A DNA stretch of 33,177 nucleotides from CAZPMO01 sp964587515 (lineage in GTDB: Bacteria > Pseudomonadota > Alphaproteobacteria > MPNO01), in contig CAZPMO010000033.1 in the NCBI GenBank assembly GCA_964587515.1, positions 1-33,177 of the forward strand. Direction: 5' to 3'. A model generated the notes under the pieces. It was not told the DNA's origin. It ran no database searches and was given only the letters and a program-made list of their open reading frames with translations. The translations under genes were made by a program, and so were the position numbers. Shown one piece after another: positions 23,927-32,093 of the stretch; positions within the stretch are counted from its first letter, which is position 1, and each line of letters begins with the position of its first letter.

Positions 23927-25813
23927 CTAACCCGCTGGAAGCATCTCACGGGCGCCGGGGTCGGCGCGCACGAAATGATCGCCGCCGAGATCGATCAGAT
24001 CGAGCGTCGTGTCGGCGGCAATGGTAAACGGCGCGGGCCAGGCCGAAGGATCGGACGTACGACCCGCCATCAGGGCGGTGAGATCGAGCGGAGAATCAAG
24101 ATCGGGCTCGGGCACGGCGGCCAGAAGCGCTTGCGTATAAGGATGAACCGGGTTTTGGAACAGCGATTCGCGCGCGGCGGTCTCGACCAGTCGTCCCGCG
24201 CACATCACCGCAATGCGATCCGCGACGTAATTCACGACCGCCAGATTATGCGAGATGAAAATATAGGTGAGCCCCAGCTCCTGCTGTAGATCCTTCATCA
24301 AGTTCAAAATCTGAGCCTGCACCGAAACGTCGAGCGCCGAGACCGGTTCATCGCAGATCAGAAGCTCGGGCTTGAGCGCCAAGGCGCGGGCAATGCCGAT
24401 CCGCTGGCGCTGCCCGCCGGAAAAACTGTGCGGATAGCGGTTCAGAAAACGCGGATCGAGGCCCACCAGCGCCATCAGCTCGGTAACCATTTCGGCGCGA
24501 TAGGCCGCGTCGCCGACACGATGGATCACCAGCGGTTCGCTGATGATATCGAAAACAGTCATGCGCGGACTGAGCGCGCCGAACGGATCCTGGAAGATGA
24601 ATTGCATCTTCATCCGATATGCCTGCATCTCGGAATTGCTAAGGGCGCCCAATTCGACCGACGCGCCGTCGTCGTTGAATATAATGGTTCCGCGGTCGGG
24701 CCTGAGCGCGCGCATGATGACCTTGCTAAGCGTGGTCTTGCCGCAACCGCTTTCGCCCACTAAGCCGAGGCATTCTCCCCGGTTCACGAAAAAACTGACG
24801 TCGTCGACGGCGAGGATTTCATTGCGCGCGGCGCCGAGGATCGATCCCTTGCGCAAAATGAAACGCTTGGTGAGGTTGTCGACCTTGAGAAGCGGCTGGC
24901 CGTCTCCGGCCGGCTGCGCCGCATCGGCGTTCGGCGTCAGCAAATGGCCGGTCTCGTGCTTGATCTCGCGGATCGGCACCAGCCGTTCGCCCGGCTCCAT
25001 GTTGAAACGCGGCACGGCGTGCAACAGGGCTTTCAGATAATCATGGCCGGGGTCTCGGAAAATATCTTCCAGCGTGCCGCGTTCAAGCACCTTGCCGTGA
25101 TACATCACGACAATTTCTTCCGCCATGTTGGCGACCACGCCAAGATCGTGGGTGATCATCAGCACGGCCATGCCGAGCTCACCCTGGAGATCCTTGATCA
25201 GCTTCAGGATCTGCGCCTGGATGGTGACGTCGAGCGCGGTGGTGGGCTCGTCGGCGATCAGCATCGACGGGCGGCAGACCAGCGCCATCGCGATCATCGC
25301 GCGCTGGCGCAGCCCGCCGGAGAGCTCGAACGGATAGGTCGTGAGGGCCTTGGTCGGGTCCGGAAAATCGACCAGCCGCAGCATTTCTCGGGTAAGCTCG
25401 CGCCCTTCCGCCTTGGTGACGTTACGATGCAGGTGAAGCGCTTCGCTGACCTGGTCGCCGATGGTATGAAGCGGCGACAGCGAGGTCATCGGTTCCTGAA
25501 AAATTATCGAGACCGTGCCGCCCCGGATGCCGCGCATGATCTTGCCGTCGGGTTTTAGCTTCGCGATGTCAATGGGCGCGCCCGATCCCGACGGCTCGTT
25601 CAGCAATATTTCGCCACCCGAAATTCGCGCCGGTTTCGGCAGAATCCCCATGATGGCGTGCGAGACCACGGTTTTGCCGGAGCCGGATTCCCCCACCAGC
25701 GCGACGGTGCTGCCGGTCGGCACGCGGAAGGAAACGCCATCGACCGCATGTATCACGCTGCCGCTGATATGGAAGTCGACCTTGAGATCATTGACGGTCA
25801 ACAGATCGGTCAT
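23927..25813 (-). CDS. Fused double-domain ABC transporter ATP-binding protein, oligopeptide/dipeptide (Opp/Dpp/Yej) type
   Basis: A 628-residue protein made of two complete nucleotide-binding domains. NBD1 has Walker A GESGSGKT, signature LSGGLRQR and Walker B LIADEPTTALD. NBD2 has GESGCGKT, FSGGQRQR and LICDEPVSALD. Each NBD is followed by the family's oligopeptide-type C-terminal extension, as in YejF and GsiA. It powers the importer formed by the two permeases at 27087-29245 and the binding protein at 29336-31300. It is last in the operon and overlaps the PH-like gene by 4 bp. The substrate is unassigned. Confidence 0.93.
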   Translation of the reverse strand: MTDLLTVNDLKVDFHISGSVIHAVDGVSFRVPTGSTVALVGESGSGKTVVSHAIMGILPKPARISGGEILLNEPSGSGAPIDIAKLKPDGKIMRGIRGGTVSIIFQEPMTSLSPLHTIGDQVSEALHLHRNVTKAEGRELTREMLRLVDFPDPTKALTTYPFELSGGLRQRAMIAMALVCRPSMLIADEPTTALDVTIQAQILKLIKDLQGELGMAVLMITHDLGVVANMAEEIVVMYHGKVLERGTLEDIFRDPGHDYLKALLHAVPRFNMEPGERLVPIREIKHETGHLLTPNADAAQPAGDGQPLLKVDNLTKRFILRKGSILGAARNEILAVDDVSFFVNRGECLGLVGESGCGKTTLSKVIMRALRPDRGTIIFNDDGASVELGALSNSEMQAYRMKMQFIFQDPFGALSPRMTVFDIISEPLVIHRVGDAAYRAEMVTELMALVGLDPRFLNRYPHSFSGGQRQRIGIARALALKPELLICDEPVSALDVSVQAQILNLMKDLQQELGLTYIFISHNLAVVNYVADRIAVMCAGRLVETAARESLFQNPVHPYTQALLAAVPEPDLDSPLDLTALMAGRTSDPSAWPAPFTIAADTTLDLIDLGGDHFVRADPGAREMLPAG

Positions 25814-26346
25814 GACCCGCGCTCCGGCCTTTTCGGGAAAAGTGAACCGTTGCGCATGTTATCGCGTGTCGTCGGCGACAGTTCGATTCCCCGGCGATTC
25901 GCCTCGTCAAGCGCGCGCGCCGCGATCTCGGCGAACCCGTCGATCGAGGACTCGATACGCAGCGTACGCCGCCCGCACTTCACGTTGAGCTGCATCCAGT
26001 TGCCGCCGCCGGCATCGCGCCGCATCGAATAGTAACTCAGCGTGACGTCTCTAAGCGCCGACCAGGAAAGCGTACACGGCAGCGGTCCGACCGCGACAAT
26101 GCCGTCCTCGTCGAGGCGGATACGGGTGAGTTGTCGCACCGCGCACCGCGCGCCGTATACCCCGAACAAGGCGGCGATCGCGCCCAGCGTGATGACGCCG
26201 CCCGTGCCGATACCGCCGGCGAATAGCGGCCCGGCGCTTAATCCGACGCCGATGCCGGCGCGCAGATAGCCGGCGATCATCGCCGATCGTGGATAGCGAT
26301 ATTCCCGCGTCACCTCGTCCGCGCCGCTCATCATCGCGGCCGTCAT
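25810..26346 (-). CDS. Small membrane protein with two predicted helices and a PH-like C-terminal domain, function unknown
   Basis: A 178-residue protein. Residues 20-66 contain two hydrophobic stretches rich in Gly and Ala (IAGYLRAGIGVGLSAGPLFA and VITLGAIAALFGVYGA). The remainder reads like a bacterial PH-like (YdbS/DUF304-type) beta domain: RIRLDEDGIVAVGPLPCTLSW, WMQLNVKCGRRTLRIES, then a helix IDGFAEIAARALDEANRRGI. The start at 26346 overlaps the formyltransferase stop (ATGA). A longer frame 15 codons upstream lies inside that gene. The domain assignment is by pattern only. Its place between transporter genes suggests an accessory role at the membrane. Confidence 0.7.
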   Translation of the reverse strand: MTAAMMSGADEVTREYRYPRSAMIAGYLRAGIGVGLSAGPLFAGGIGTGGVITLGAIAALFGVYGARCAVRQLTRIRLDEDGIVAVGPLPCTLSWSALRDVTLSYYSMRRDAGGGNWMQLNVKCGRRTLRIESSIDGFAEIAARALDEANRRGIELSPTTRDNMRNGSLFPKRPERGS

Positions 26347-27062
26347 GCGGCGCTGTCGCGGCGTGTGTGTCGCTCGAATCGGCGCACGCAAACCTCCTTC
26401 AGCTCGCTCGGCATGTGGGAATAGTACCGCCCTTTTTGGGTTTGCGGGCGGCTTTCGAAGCGGCCTTCGTCGCGCCAGGCGGTCAGCGCGTCGACCGCCA
26501 GGGCCGCGCCCGCTTCCGTGCCCGCGCGGCGCAGCTCATGCAGTCCCATGCCGGACGTTATGGCGAGCGGGCGCCCCGCGACGATATCGCCGCTGTCGAG
26601 GGTCGGCGCGACGCGATGCAAGGTGGTCACCAGCGCCTCGAAGTCTCCGTGATAAACCGTCCACAGAGGCGCATCGAGGCCGCGATAGCGTTCCGGGTCG
26701 CCGCCGTGAAGGTTCAGGCATCCGTGCGGACAGATGTCGATGACTTCCCGCGATAGCTTTCCGGTACCGAACACGATCGCCGCGTCCGGTCTGGTCGCCG
26801 CGATCGCCGTGACTGCGTCGGGCTGGTTCAGCGATTGGAAAACTTCCATATCGGCGATGTCGGAGAATTTCGGCGGCCGCCCCGTGAACCACGCTTCGGC
26901 TTCGTGGGTATTGCGCATGTCCTCGAACGGGTGGCCGGTCTCAAAGGGCGGTTTCGGCTGACGGGTTTCAACGAACACCCGTTCCACCGGCATCGCTTTC
27001 TGAATCTCCCGGACGAGATAGCGCCGGCGCACCGAATTGGTGGTCAGGATCACGACGCGCAT
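26343..27062 (-). CDS. Stand-alone formyltransferase-fold protein (Fmt/sugar N-formyltransferase-like)
   Basis: A 239-residue single-domain protein with the formyltransferase catalytic triad visible: N117 and H119 in CLNLHGGDPERYRG and D156 in TLDSGDIV. The surrounding pattern matches Fmt, ArnA and sugar N-formyltransferases, which use N10-formyltetrahydrofolate. The C-terminal OB-like domain of tRNA formyltransferase is absent, and methionyl-tRNA deformylase genes are not nearby, so this is unlikely to be Fmt. The ATG at 27062 is preferred over a GTG seven codons earlier, because AAAGGA lies about 8 nt before it. It sits between a permease gene and the PH-like gene. The amine substrate is unknown. 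Confidence 0.8.
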   Translation of the reverse strand: MRVVILTTNSVRRRYLVREIQKAMPVERVFVETRQPKPPFETGHPFEDMRNTHEAEAWFTGRPPKFSDIADMEVFQSLNQPDAVTAIAATRPDAAIVFGTGKLSREVIDICPHGCLNLHGGDPERYRGLDAPLWTVYHGDFEALVTTLHRVAPTLDSGDIVAGRPLAITSGMGLHELRRAGTEAGAALAVDALTAWRDEGRFESRPQTQKGRYYSHMPSELKEVCVRRFERHTRRDSAA

Positions 27063-27086
27063 GACATCATCCTTTCCAACCACCGC

Positions 27087-28250
27087 TCATTTATACGGAT
27101 CAGCGGCATCGCGCAGCCCGTCGCCGAAGAAATTGAACGCCAGGATCAGCACGATCACCGGCACCACCGGCAGCATCAACCACGGATAGAGCGCGACCAC
27201 GTTGATGTTCTGTGCTTCGTTCAGCAGCACACCCCAGCTCGTGATCGGCGGGCGCAAACCGATTCCCAAAAAGCTCAGCGCGGTCTCGCCCAGGATCATG
27301 GTCGGGATGGTCAGGGTCGCGGCGGCGATCAGGTGGGACATGAAGCCGGGCACCAGATGGCGGGCGATAATACGGCTCGGCCGCGCACCCATAAGCTGGG
27401 CTGCGGCGCAATAATCCTCCTCGCGCAGCGCCAGCAGTTTCGAGCGCACATTGCGGGCGACCCCGGTCCAGTCGATCAGCCCCAGAATAACCGTGATGCC
27501 GAAATAGATCAGCACCGGGCTCCAGGTCACCGGCAGCACCGCCGACAAAGCCATCCACAACGGGATATCCGGGAACGAGCGCACGATCTCGATGATCCGC
27601 TGGATGACGTTGTCGATTGTGCCGCCGTAATAGCCGGCGATGCCGCCGATCGTGATGCCCAGCCCGAAGCTGATTGCGATGCCGATGATGCCGATGGTCA
27701 TGGAAATGCGCGCGCCGTAGATAATTCGCGACAGCACATCCCGTCCCAGCCGGTCGGTCCCGAGAAAATAGGCGGTGCCGCCCTCGGCGGGGCAGACGAA
27801 ATGGAACCGCATTTCGATCATGCTCCAGAAACGGTAACCGTCGCTCAGACAGAAAAAGCGCAGCGGTTGGACTTTGTCGAGATCCACCGCGTATTCGCGC
27901 TGCAAATTTGTCATGTTGAGCCGCGTGGTGCGGCCATAGACGAACGGCCCGACGAACTCGCCATCATGAAAAAAATGTATCGCCTGGGGCGGCGAATAGA
28001 TGAAATCGGCGTTGCGGGTGTGCAGATTGTAGGGCGCGATGAACTCGCTTATGACGATCGAGGCATACATCACCAGCAGCACCGCGCCCGACACCAGGGC
28101 CAGCTTGTGGCGTTTCAGCTTCCACCACATGAGCTGCCACTGGGAAGCGAGGTAATAGCGTTCCTGTTCCGGCGTGAGACGTTCCGCGGCATAAGGCTCG
28201 AACGGTTCCGGAGAAACAAAATGCGGGATCGAATCCGGTCGTGAATTCAT
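27087..28250 (-). CDS. ABC transporter permease, OppC/DppC/YejE type, with large periplasmic insert
   Basis: A 387-residue permease. A long cytoplasmic N-terminus (1-48) leads to the first helix (about 50-70). Then comes a polar stretch of about 90 residues (72-160), far longer than in E. coli DppC, before the conserved GTDRLGRDVLSRIIYGARIS and the five-helix transport domain. The EAA loop region ARPSRIIARHLVPG and the ending NFFGDGLRDAADPYK are typical. The insert lies on the periplasmic side and may contact the binding protein (inference). It overlaps the upstream permease gene by 4 bp (28247-28250). Confidence 0.93.
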   Translation of the reverse strand: MNSRPDSIPHFVSPEPFEPYAAERLTPEQERYYLASQWQLMWWKLKRHKLALVSGAVLLVMYASIVISEFIAPYNLHTRNADFIYSPPQAIHFFHDGEFVGPFVYGRTTRLNMTNLQREYAVDLDKVQPLRFFCLSDGYRFWSMIEMRFHFVCPAEGGTAYFLGTDRLGRDVLSRIIYGARISMTIGIIGIAISFGLGITIGGIAGYYGGTIDNVIQRIIEIVRSFPDIPLWMALSAVLPVTWSPVLIYFGITVILGLIDWTGVARNVRSKLLALREEDYCAAAQLMGARPSRIIARHLVPGFMSHLIAAATLTIPTMILGETALSFLGIGLRPPITSWGVLLNEAQNINVVALYPWLMLPVVPVIVLILAFNFFGDGLRDAADPYK

Positions 28251-29245
28251 CGCGTCGACCCTCCCTGAAGCCTGATGCGCGGATCGAGCATGGCCAGCGC
28301 AAGATCGGAGAGCAGAACGCCGACCACCGTCAGTGCCGACAGGAACATCAGGAACGAGCCCGCGAGATACATGTCCTGACTTTTCAGCGCGTTCAACAGC
28401 ATCGGACCCGTGGTCGGGAGGCTGATCACGATCGCGACGATCGAGGCGCTGGAAACGATTGCCGGCAGAAGACTGCCGATATCGGCGATGAAAAAGTTAA
28501 GCGCCATCCGGAACGGGTATTTAAGAAGCAGTTTCAGCGGCGCCAAACCCTTGGCGCGGCCGGTGACGACATATTGCTTTTCCAGCTCGTCCAGCAAATT
28601 GGCGCGCAGCCGGCGGATCATGCCGGCCGTGCCCGAGGTGCCGATCACGATGACCGGGATCCAGAGATGTTCGAGGATCGACAGCATTTTGTCGATGCTC
28701 CACGGCTTGCCGATGAACTGTTCGTCCATCAGCCCGCCGATCGAGGTGCCGAACCAGACCTTCGCGAAATAGAGCATCACCAGCGCGAGCAGGAAATTCG
28801 GCGTTGCAAGCCCGATGAAACCCAGGAAGCTGAGGCCATAATCGCCCCAGCTATATTGGTGGGTGGCCGAATAAAGCCCGATCGGAAAGGCGATGATCCA
28901 GGTGAAAATGATCGTCGTGAACGAGACGATGGTGGTGAGATAGAGCCGGTCCCCCACTACGTCCGAGACCGGCAGACGCAGCTCGAATGAATAGCCGAAA
29001 TCGCCCTGCAGCATGCCGATCATCCACAGCCCGTACTGATGCAGGATGGGTTTGTCGAAACCGTATTGCTGGCGCAGGAATTCGATCTTCTGGGGATCGA
29101 CCGATTCGCCCTGGCTCTGCAGCTCGGCGATGTAGGATTCGAAATAATCGCCCGGCGGCATCTGGATGATCACGAATACGATAACGCTGATCGCCAAAAG
29201 CGTGGGGATCATGATCAACAGACGCTGGATGATATAGCGGAGCAA
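28247..29245 (-). CDS. ABC transporter permease, OppB/DppB/YejB type (TTG start)
   Basis: A 332-residue permease whose N-terminus LRYIIQRLLIMIPTLLAISV is characteristic of the DppB branch and fixes the start at TTG 29245. A GAGG about 7 nt upstream supports it. The periplasmic region around residues 30-100 carries DKPILHQYGLWMIGMLQGDFGYS. The EAA motif is in QYVVTGRAKGLAPLKLLLKYP. It pairs with the DppC-type permease downstream to form the membrane channel. A 90-bp gap with a hairpin separates it from the binding-protein gene. Confidence 0.92.
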   Translation of the reverse strand: MLRYIIQRLLIMIPTLLAISVIVFVIIQMPPGDYFESYIAELQSQGESVDPQKIEFLRQQYGFDKPILHQYGLWMIGMLQGDFGYSFELRLPVSDVVGDRLYLTTIVSFTTIIFTWIIAFPIGLYSATHQYSWGDYGLSFLGFIGLATPNFLLALVMLYFAKVWFGTSIGGLMDEQFIGKPWSIDKMLSILEHLWIPVIVIGTSGTAGMIRRLRANLLDELEKQYVVTGRAKGLAPLKLLLKYPFRMALNFFIADIGSLLPAIVSSASIVAIVISLPTTGPMLLNALKSQDMYLAGSFLMFLSALTVVGVLLSDLALAMLDPRIRLQGGSTR

Positions 29246-29281
29246 CTCTCGGCCTCGACAACTTCTCTATTATTCAATGTT

Positions 29282-29296
29282 CCGCCAACATGGCGG
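29282..29296 (-). promoter_or_regulatory. Hairpin between binding-protein and permease genes
   Basis: CCGCCA and TGGCGG form a 6-bp stem with a 3-nt loop, 40 bp past the binding-protein stop in the direction of transcription. With no T-run it is not a full terminator. Such hairpins often stabilise the upstream mRNA, letting the binding protein outnumber the permeases. Confidence 0.4.
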
Positions 29297-29335
29297 CGTT
29301 AAGGGGTCTCCCTGTTCCGACCGGTTGTCCGATCG

Positions 29336-31300
29336 CTATTTTTTCTTCGCAAACCAGAACGTCTCCGGCCTGTATAACCCAAAATATGCGCCGGGATCCC
29401 AATTGTACATTCCTTCCACGGGGACATTGCGCAGCCGCGAATTGACCACCACCGGCTGGAGCACTCCGCTCACGACGCCGATCGTGTATGCCTGATCGGT
29501 AAATGTCTTCAGCATGCGATGCCAAATGTCTTCGCGCGTCTTGCTCGACGCGGCGCGGCACCAGGCCTGGTTGAGCTCGACCAGCCGGCGTGGCAGCTCC
29601 ATATCGGGCTTCCGCCCGGCCTTGCCCGAGGTCTCGAAAAACTGCCCCCATTGTGGCCATTGGAGCTGGTGCTGAATCGTGGGCGCCAGTTCCGACGGGC
29701 TCATTTCGGCCGACGGGATGCCGTTCTCCAGCCCCGACCACACCGACATGATGGCGAGTCCCGCGAACACGCGATTGCGGAACACTTCGCGCTGCGACGG
29801 TCGGGAGTGAAGCTTGATCCCGAGTTTCAGCCAGGTGTCATGGATCAACTCCAGCACGTCGGTTTCGAGCGTCGATTCACCTGCGGTATCAATTATCATC
29901 TCCGCCGCCCGGCCGTCCGCCAGCAGCCGAAGCCCATGCGAATTGCGCTTGGTCAGGCCGGCCTCATCAAGCAGACGGTTGGCGTGGCGCAAATCGAACT
30001 TGGCCCAGGCCGACTGGTATTCCTTCCGGTAAAGCGGGCTTTCTTTCAGGACGCTGTTGCCGCCTTCGCGGGCGAGACCGAAGAAAACGACCTGATTGAT
30101 CTCATGACGGTTGATACCCAGCGACAATGCGCGGCGGAAGCGCGCATCGCGCAACAGCTTGCGCCATACCGGGTCCTCGGTGTTGAGGTTGGGATAAAGC
30201 GCGATTTTCGAACCGCGCGCGGTGCGCCATAGCCGCACCTTGAATCCGTGCCGCGCCTCGCCCGCCTTCAGGAAGGTGTAGTTGTCGAAGCGAATATGCC
30301 GGGCCTGGAGGTCCGAATCTCCGACCCCCGTTTTCGTCGGCACCAGCTTGCCGCTCGCGATATTGACGACCAGCCTGTCGATATAGGGCAGTTGCCGCCC
30401 GTGGGTGTCCATGCGGTGGTAATAAGGGTTGCGCTTGAATATGAAGCGCCGCGACGGCCTCTTGGTCGTATTCATCCAGGGCTGAAGCGTCGGCAGTTTC
30501 GGGTTGTCGAACCGGTACTGGTGATCCTTGCGGGTATGCAGGACGGCCCAATTGCGCGCCCTCGCCTTCTTGGTCTGTTTTTCGAGCGCTTCGGGATCGA
30601 CATATTTCTTGTGATATTTTTTCAGGTAATGGGCCGGGCGGTATATGAAAAGCGGCCTTGCGCCGGCCAGCGCGGGCAGGAAGTACGGGTTTGGCTTGGT
30701 CCACGAAAAACGAACCGTGGTCCCGTCGATAATTTCGAAGCGCGGCGCCTCGCCGTCGATCCGCATCACCTTGGGCGGGCCGAACGGCGACAGATCCTGG
30801 TCGTTCGCGATGTCTTCCCAGTAATAGCGAATATCGTCCGACGTAAAGGGGTGGCCGTCCGACCAGCGGTGCCCCTTGCGCAGATGGAGAGTGAAAACCC
30901 GGCTCTCTTCCACATCGATGCTCTCGAGGATGTCGGGCACGATATTGAGTTTCTCGTCATAGCCGACCAGTCGCGCATAGCCATAGACCGTGATCATGCG
31001 GATGTCTTTTTGGCGGCCCATAAGCAGGCGCAGCGTGCCGCCATGACGGCCGGCGGCGCGTCCCAAGGCTTCGAGGTCGACGATCTTGGGCGATGCGGGC
31101 AGGCGCTGTGCAATGGGCGGCAATTTCCCCGCCGTGACCGCCGCCGTCAGCGATGGTGTTTCGGCCGGAACCGGCGCCGCGGCGCAGACCGGCCCCGCCA
31201 GCGAGACGCCAAGCGCCATCGCGGTTGCCGCGCGCGCCAATGACTTGCGAAGTACCGCATTTTTTCCCGATAAATCGGTGATATGTCCTGTACGCATCAT
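29336..31300 (-). CDS. Extracellular solute-binding protein family 5 (oligopeptide-type ABC importer)
   Basis: A 654-residue periplasmic binding protein. A signal peptide covers about residues 1-41, with hydrophobic core ATAMALGVSLAGPV and cleavage near VCAAA. No lipobox is seen, so it is probably soluble. Family-5 marks are VFTLHLRKGHRWSDGHPFTS, DARFRRALSLGINRHEIN and FKRNPYYHRMDTHGRQLPYI. At 654 residues it is longer than OppA or DppA and nearer the YejA-like branch. The start at 31300 overlaps the methyltransferase stop (ATGA) and is preceded by GGAAGA. A longer open frame lies inside that gene. It is rich in Lys, Arg and His, including ARGSKIALYPNLN and YLKKYHKKYV. Confidence 0.92.
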   Translation of the reverse strand: MMRTGHITDLSGKNAVLRKSLARAATAMALGVSLAGPVCAAAPVPAETPSLTAAVTAGKLPPIAQRLPASPKIVDLEALGRAAGRHGGTLRLLMGRQKDIRMITVYGYARLVGYDEKLNIVPDILESIDVEESRVFTLHLRKGHRWSDGHPFTSDDIRYYWEDIANDQDLSPFGPPKVMRIDGEAPRFEIIDGTTVRFSWTKPNPYFLPALAGARPLFIYRPAHYLKKYHKKYVDPEALEKQTKKARARNWAVLHTRKDHQYRFDNPKLPTLQPWMNTTKRPSRRFIFKRNPYYHRMDTHGRQLPYIDRLVVNIASGKLVPTKTGVGDSDLQARHIRFDNYTFLKAGEARHGFKVRLWRTARGSKIALYPNLNTEDPVWRKLLRDARFRRALSLGINRHEINQVVFFGLAREGGNSVLKESPLYRKEYQSAWAKFDLRHANRLLDEAGLTKRNSHGLRLLADGRAAEMIIDTAGESTLETDVLELIHDTWLKLGIKLHSRPSQREVFRNRVFAGLAIMSVWSGLENGIPSAEMSPSELAPTIQHQLQWPQWGQFFETSGKAGRKPDMELPRRLVELNQAWCRAASSKTREDIWHRMLKTFTDQAYTIGVVSGVLQPVVVNSRLRNVPVEGMYNWDPGAYFGLYRPETFWFAKKK

Positions 31301-31983
31301 TTTCTTCCGATCAACATGAACCGGGTATACCGTTTCCGCGGCAGCTCGCCGGCAAAGCGCAATTCCGACATTCCAGCCTGTTCTTCGAGCGCGCTCAGGT
31401 CCGCCACGCAATTCACGTGTTCCTCGCAGTCGAAATTGTCGTTCGACTGCAACACCTGAACGGCACCCTCGGGAATGCCTTCCGACCAATTTTCTCTCGG
31501 CTCGATGTGTTCGCAGATCGTGTTGATCACGATGTCGGGACCGCCGCCCGCCCCATTGCCGCCGACAAACGAGGTGCTCGGTCGACCGTAATCAATCTGG
31601 CCGATGTCGGCCGTCACCGCCTTGAAGCGCGATCGCTCCAATTGTGTCTGATTGACGCAATCGGCGATCGGCGCGCAAGCCGGATCAATATCGAAACTCA
31701 CGATGCGCTCGATATCGAAGCGGTGATCGTGGAATAGCATCGCCGCCAGCACGCCATACCAGCCGCCGAGAATATAAACCGTCCCCAGATTGGCGCCATG
31801 CGCGCGATAAAGCTCGTCCACCAGCCACTTCTTGCTGGCAAGCTGGTTCTTGTTGAGGGCGATGTAAAAATCGGCTTCCGGATACCGCACGATTGCCCGG
31901 GTGACGTCGGACAAGAACGGGTCTTCGGTGTAACGGGAAAGCCCGTCCAGAATCACCTGGTAATAGACGTCCCTGTCGACCAT
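31297..31983 (-). CDS. SAM-dependent methyltransferase-like protein
   Basis: A 228-residue protein with a Rossmann-type class I methyltransferase pattern: motif I as YILGGWYGVLAAML (73-77 is GGWYG), an acidic residue at the next strand end in VSFDID (98-100), and the loop DIVINTICEHI (150-160). I recognise the NTICEHI and VLQSNDNF patterns as a loosely defined family, also seen in marine phages and bacteria, whose target is unknown. The start is ATG 31983, since the TTG codon before it is less likely. GGGGGCGG lies just upstream. It overlaps the binding-protein gene by 4 bp, an unusual partner for such an enzyme. Confidence 0.72.
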   Translation of the reverse strand: MVDRDVYYQVILDGLSRYTEDPFLSDVTRAIVRYPEADFYIALNKNQLASKKWLVDELYRAHGANLGTVYILGGWYGVLAAMLFHDHRFDIERIVSFDIDPACAPIADCVNQTQLERSRFKAVTADIGQIDYGRPSTSFVGGNGAGGGPDIVINTICEHIEPRENWSEGIPEGAVQVLQSNDNFDCEEHVNCVADLSALEEQAGMSELRFAGELPRKRYTRFMLIGRK

Positions 31984-31997
31984 CAACCGCCCCCGCT

Positions 31998-32010
31998 ACG
32001 CACTGTGCGT
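31998..32010. repeat. 13-bp perfect inverted repeat upstream of the methyltransferase-transporter operon
   Basis: ACGCACTGTGCGT has perfect 6-bp arms around one base. It lies 15-27 bp before the ATG at 31983, in a 110-bp gap that follows the deacetylase stop. It could be an operator or an mRNA hairpin. A second short palindrome, GATACCGTATC (32085-32095), overlaps the deacetylase stop. No clear promoter was found, and TTGAAA on the minus strand has no good -10 at standard spacing. Confidence 0.5.
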
Positions 32011-32093
32011 CGCCAACTTGTTCGTTACCCTATCAAGCGGCATTCCGCCAAATTTTTCAACAGCGCCCGAACAAAGCCGTTCAAGATACCGTA

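Noticed and set aside
26835..28244. A 469-codon open frame on the plus strand
   Set aside because: It is antisense to the formyltransferase and permease genes, has a His/Arg/Gln/Asp-rich composition typical of reversed high-GC coding DNA, and shows no domain pattern.
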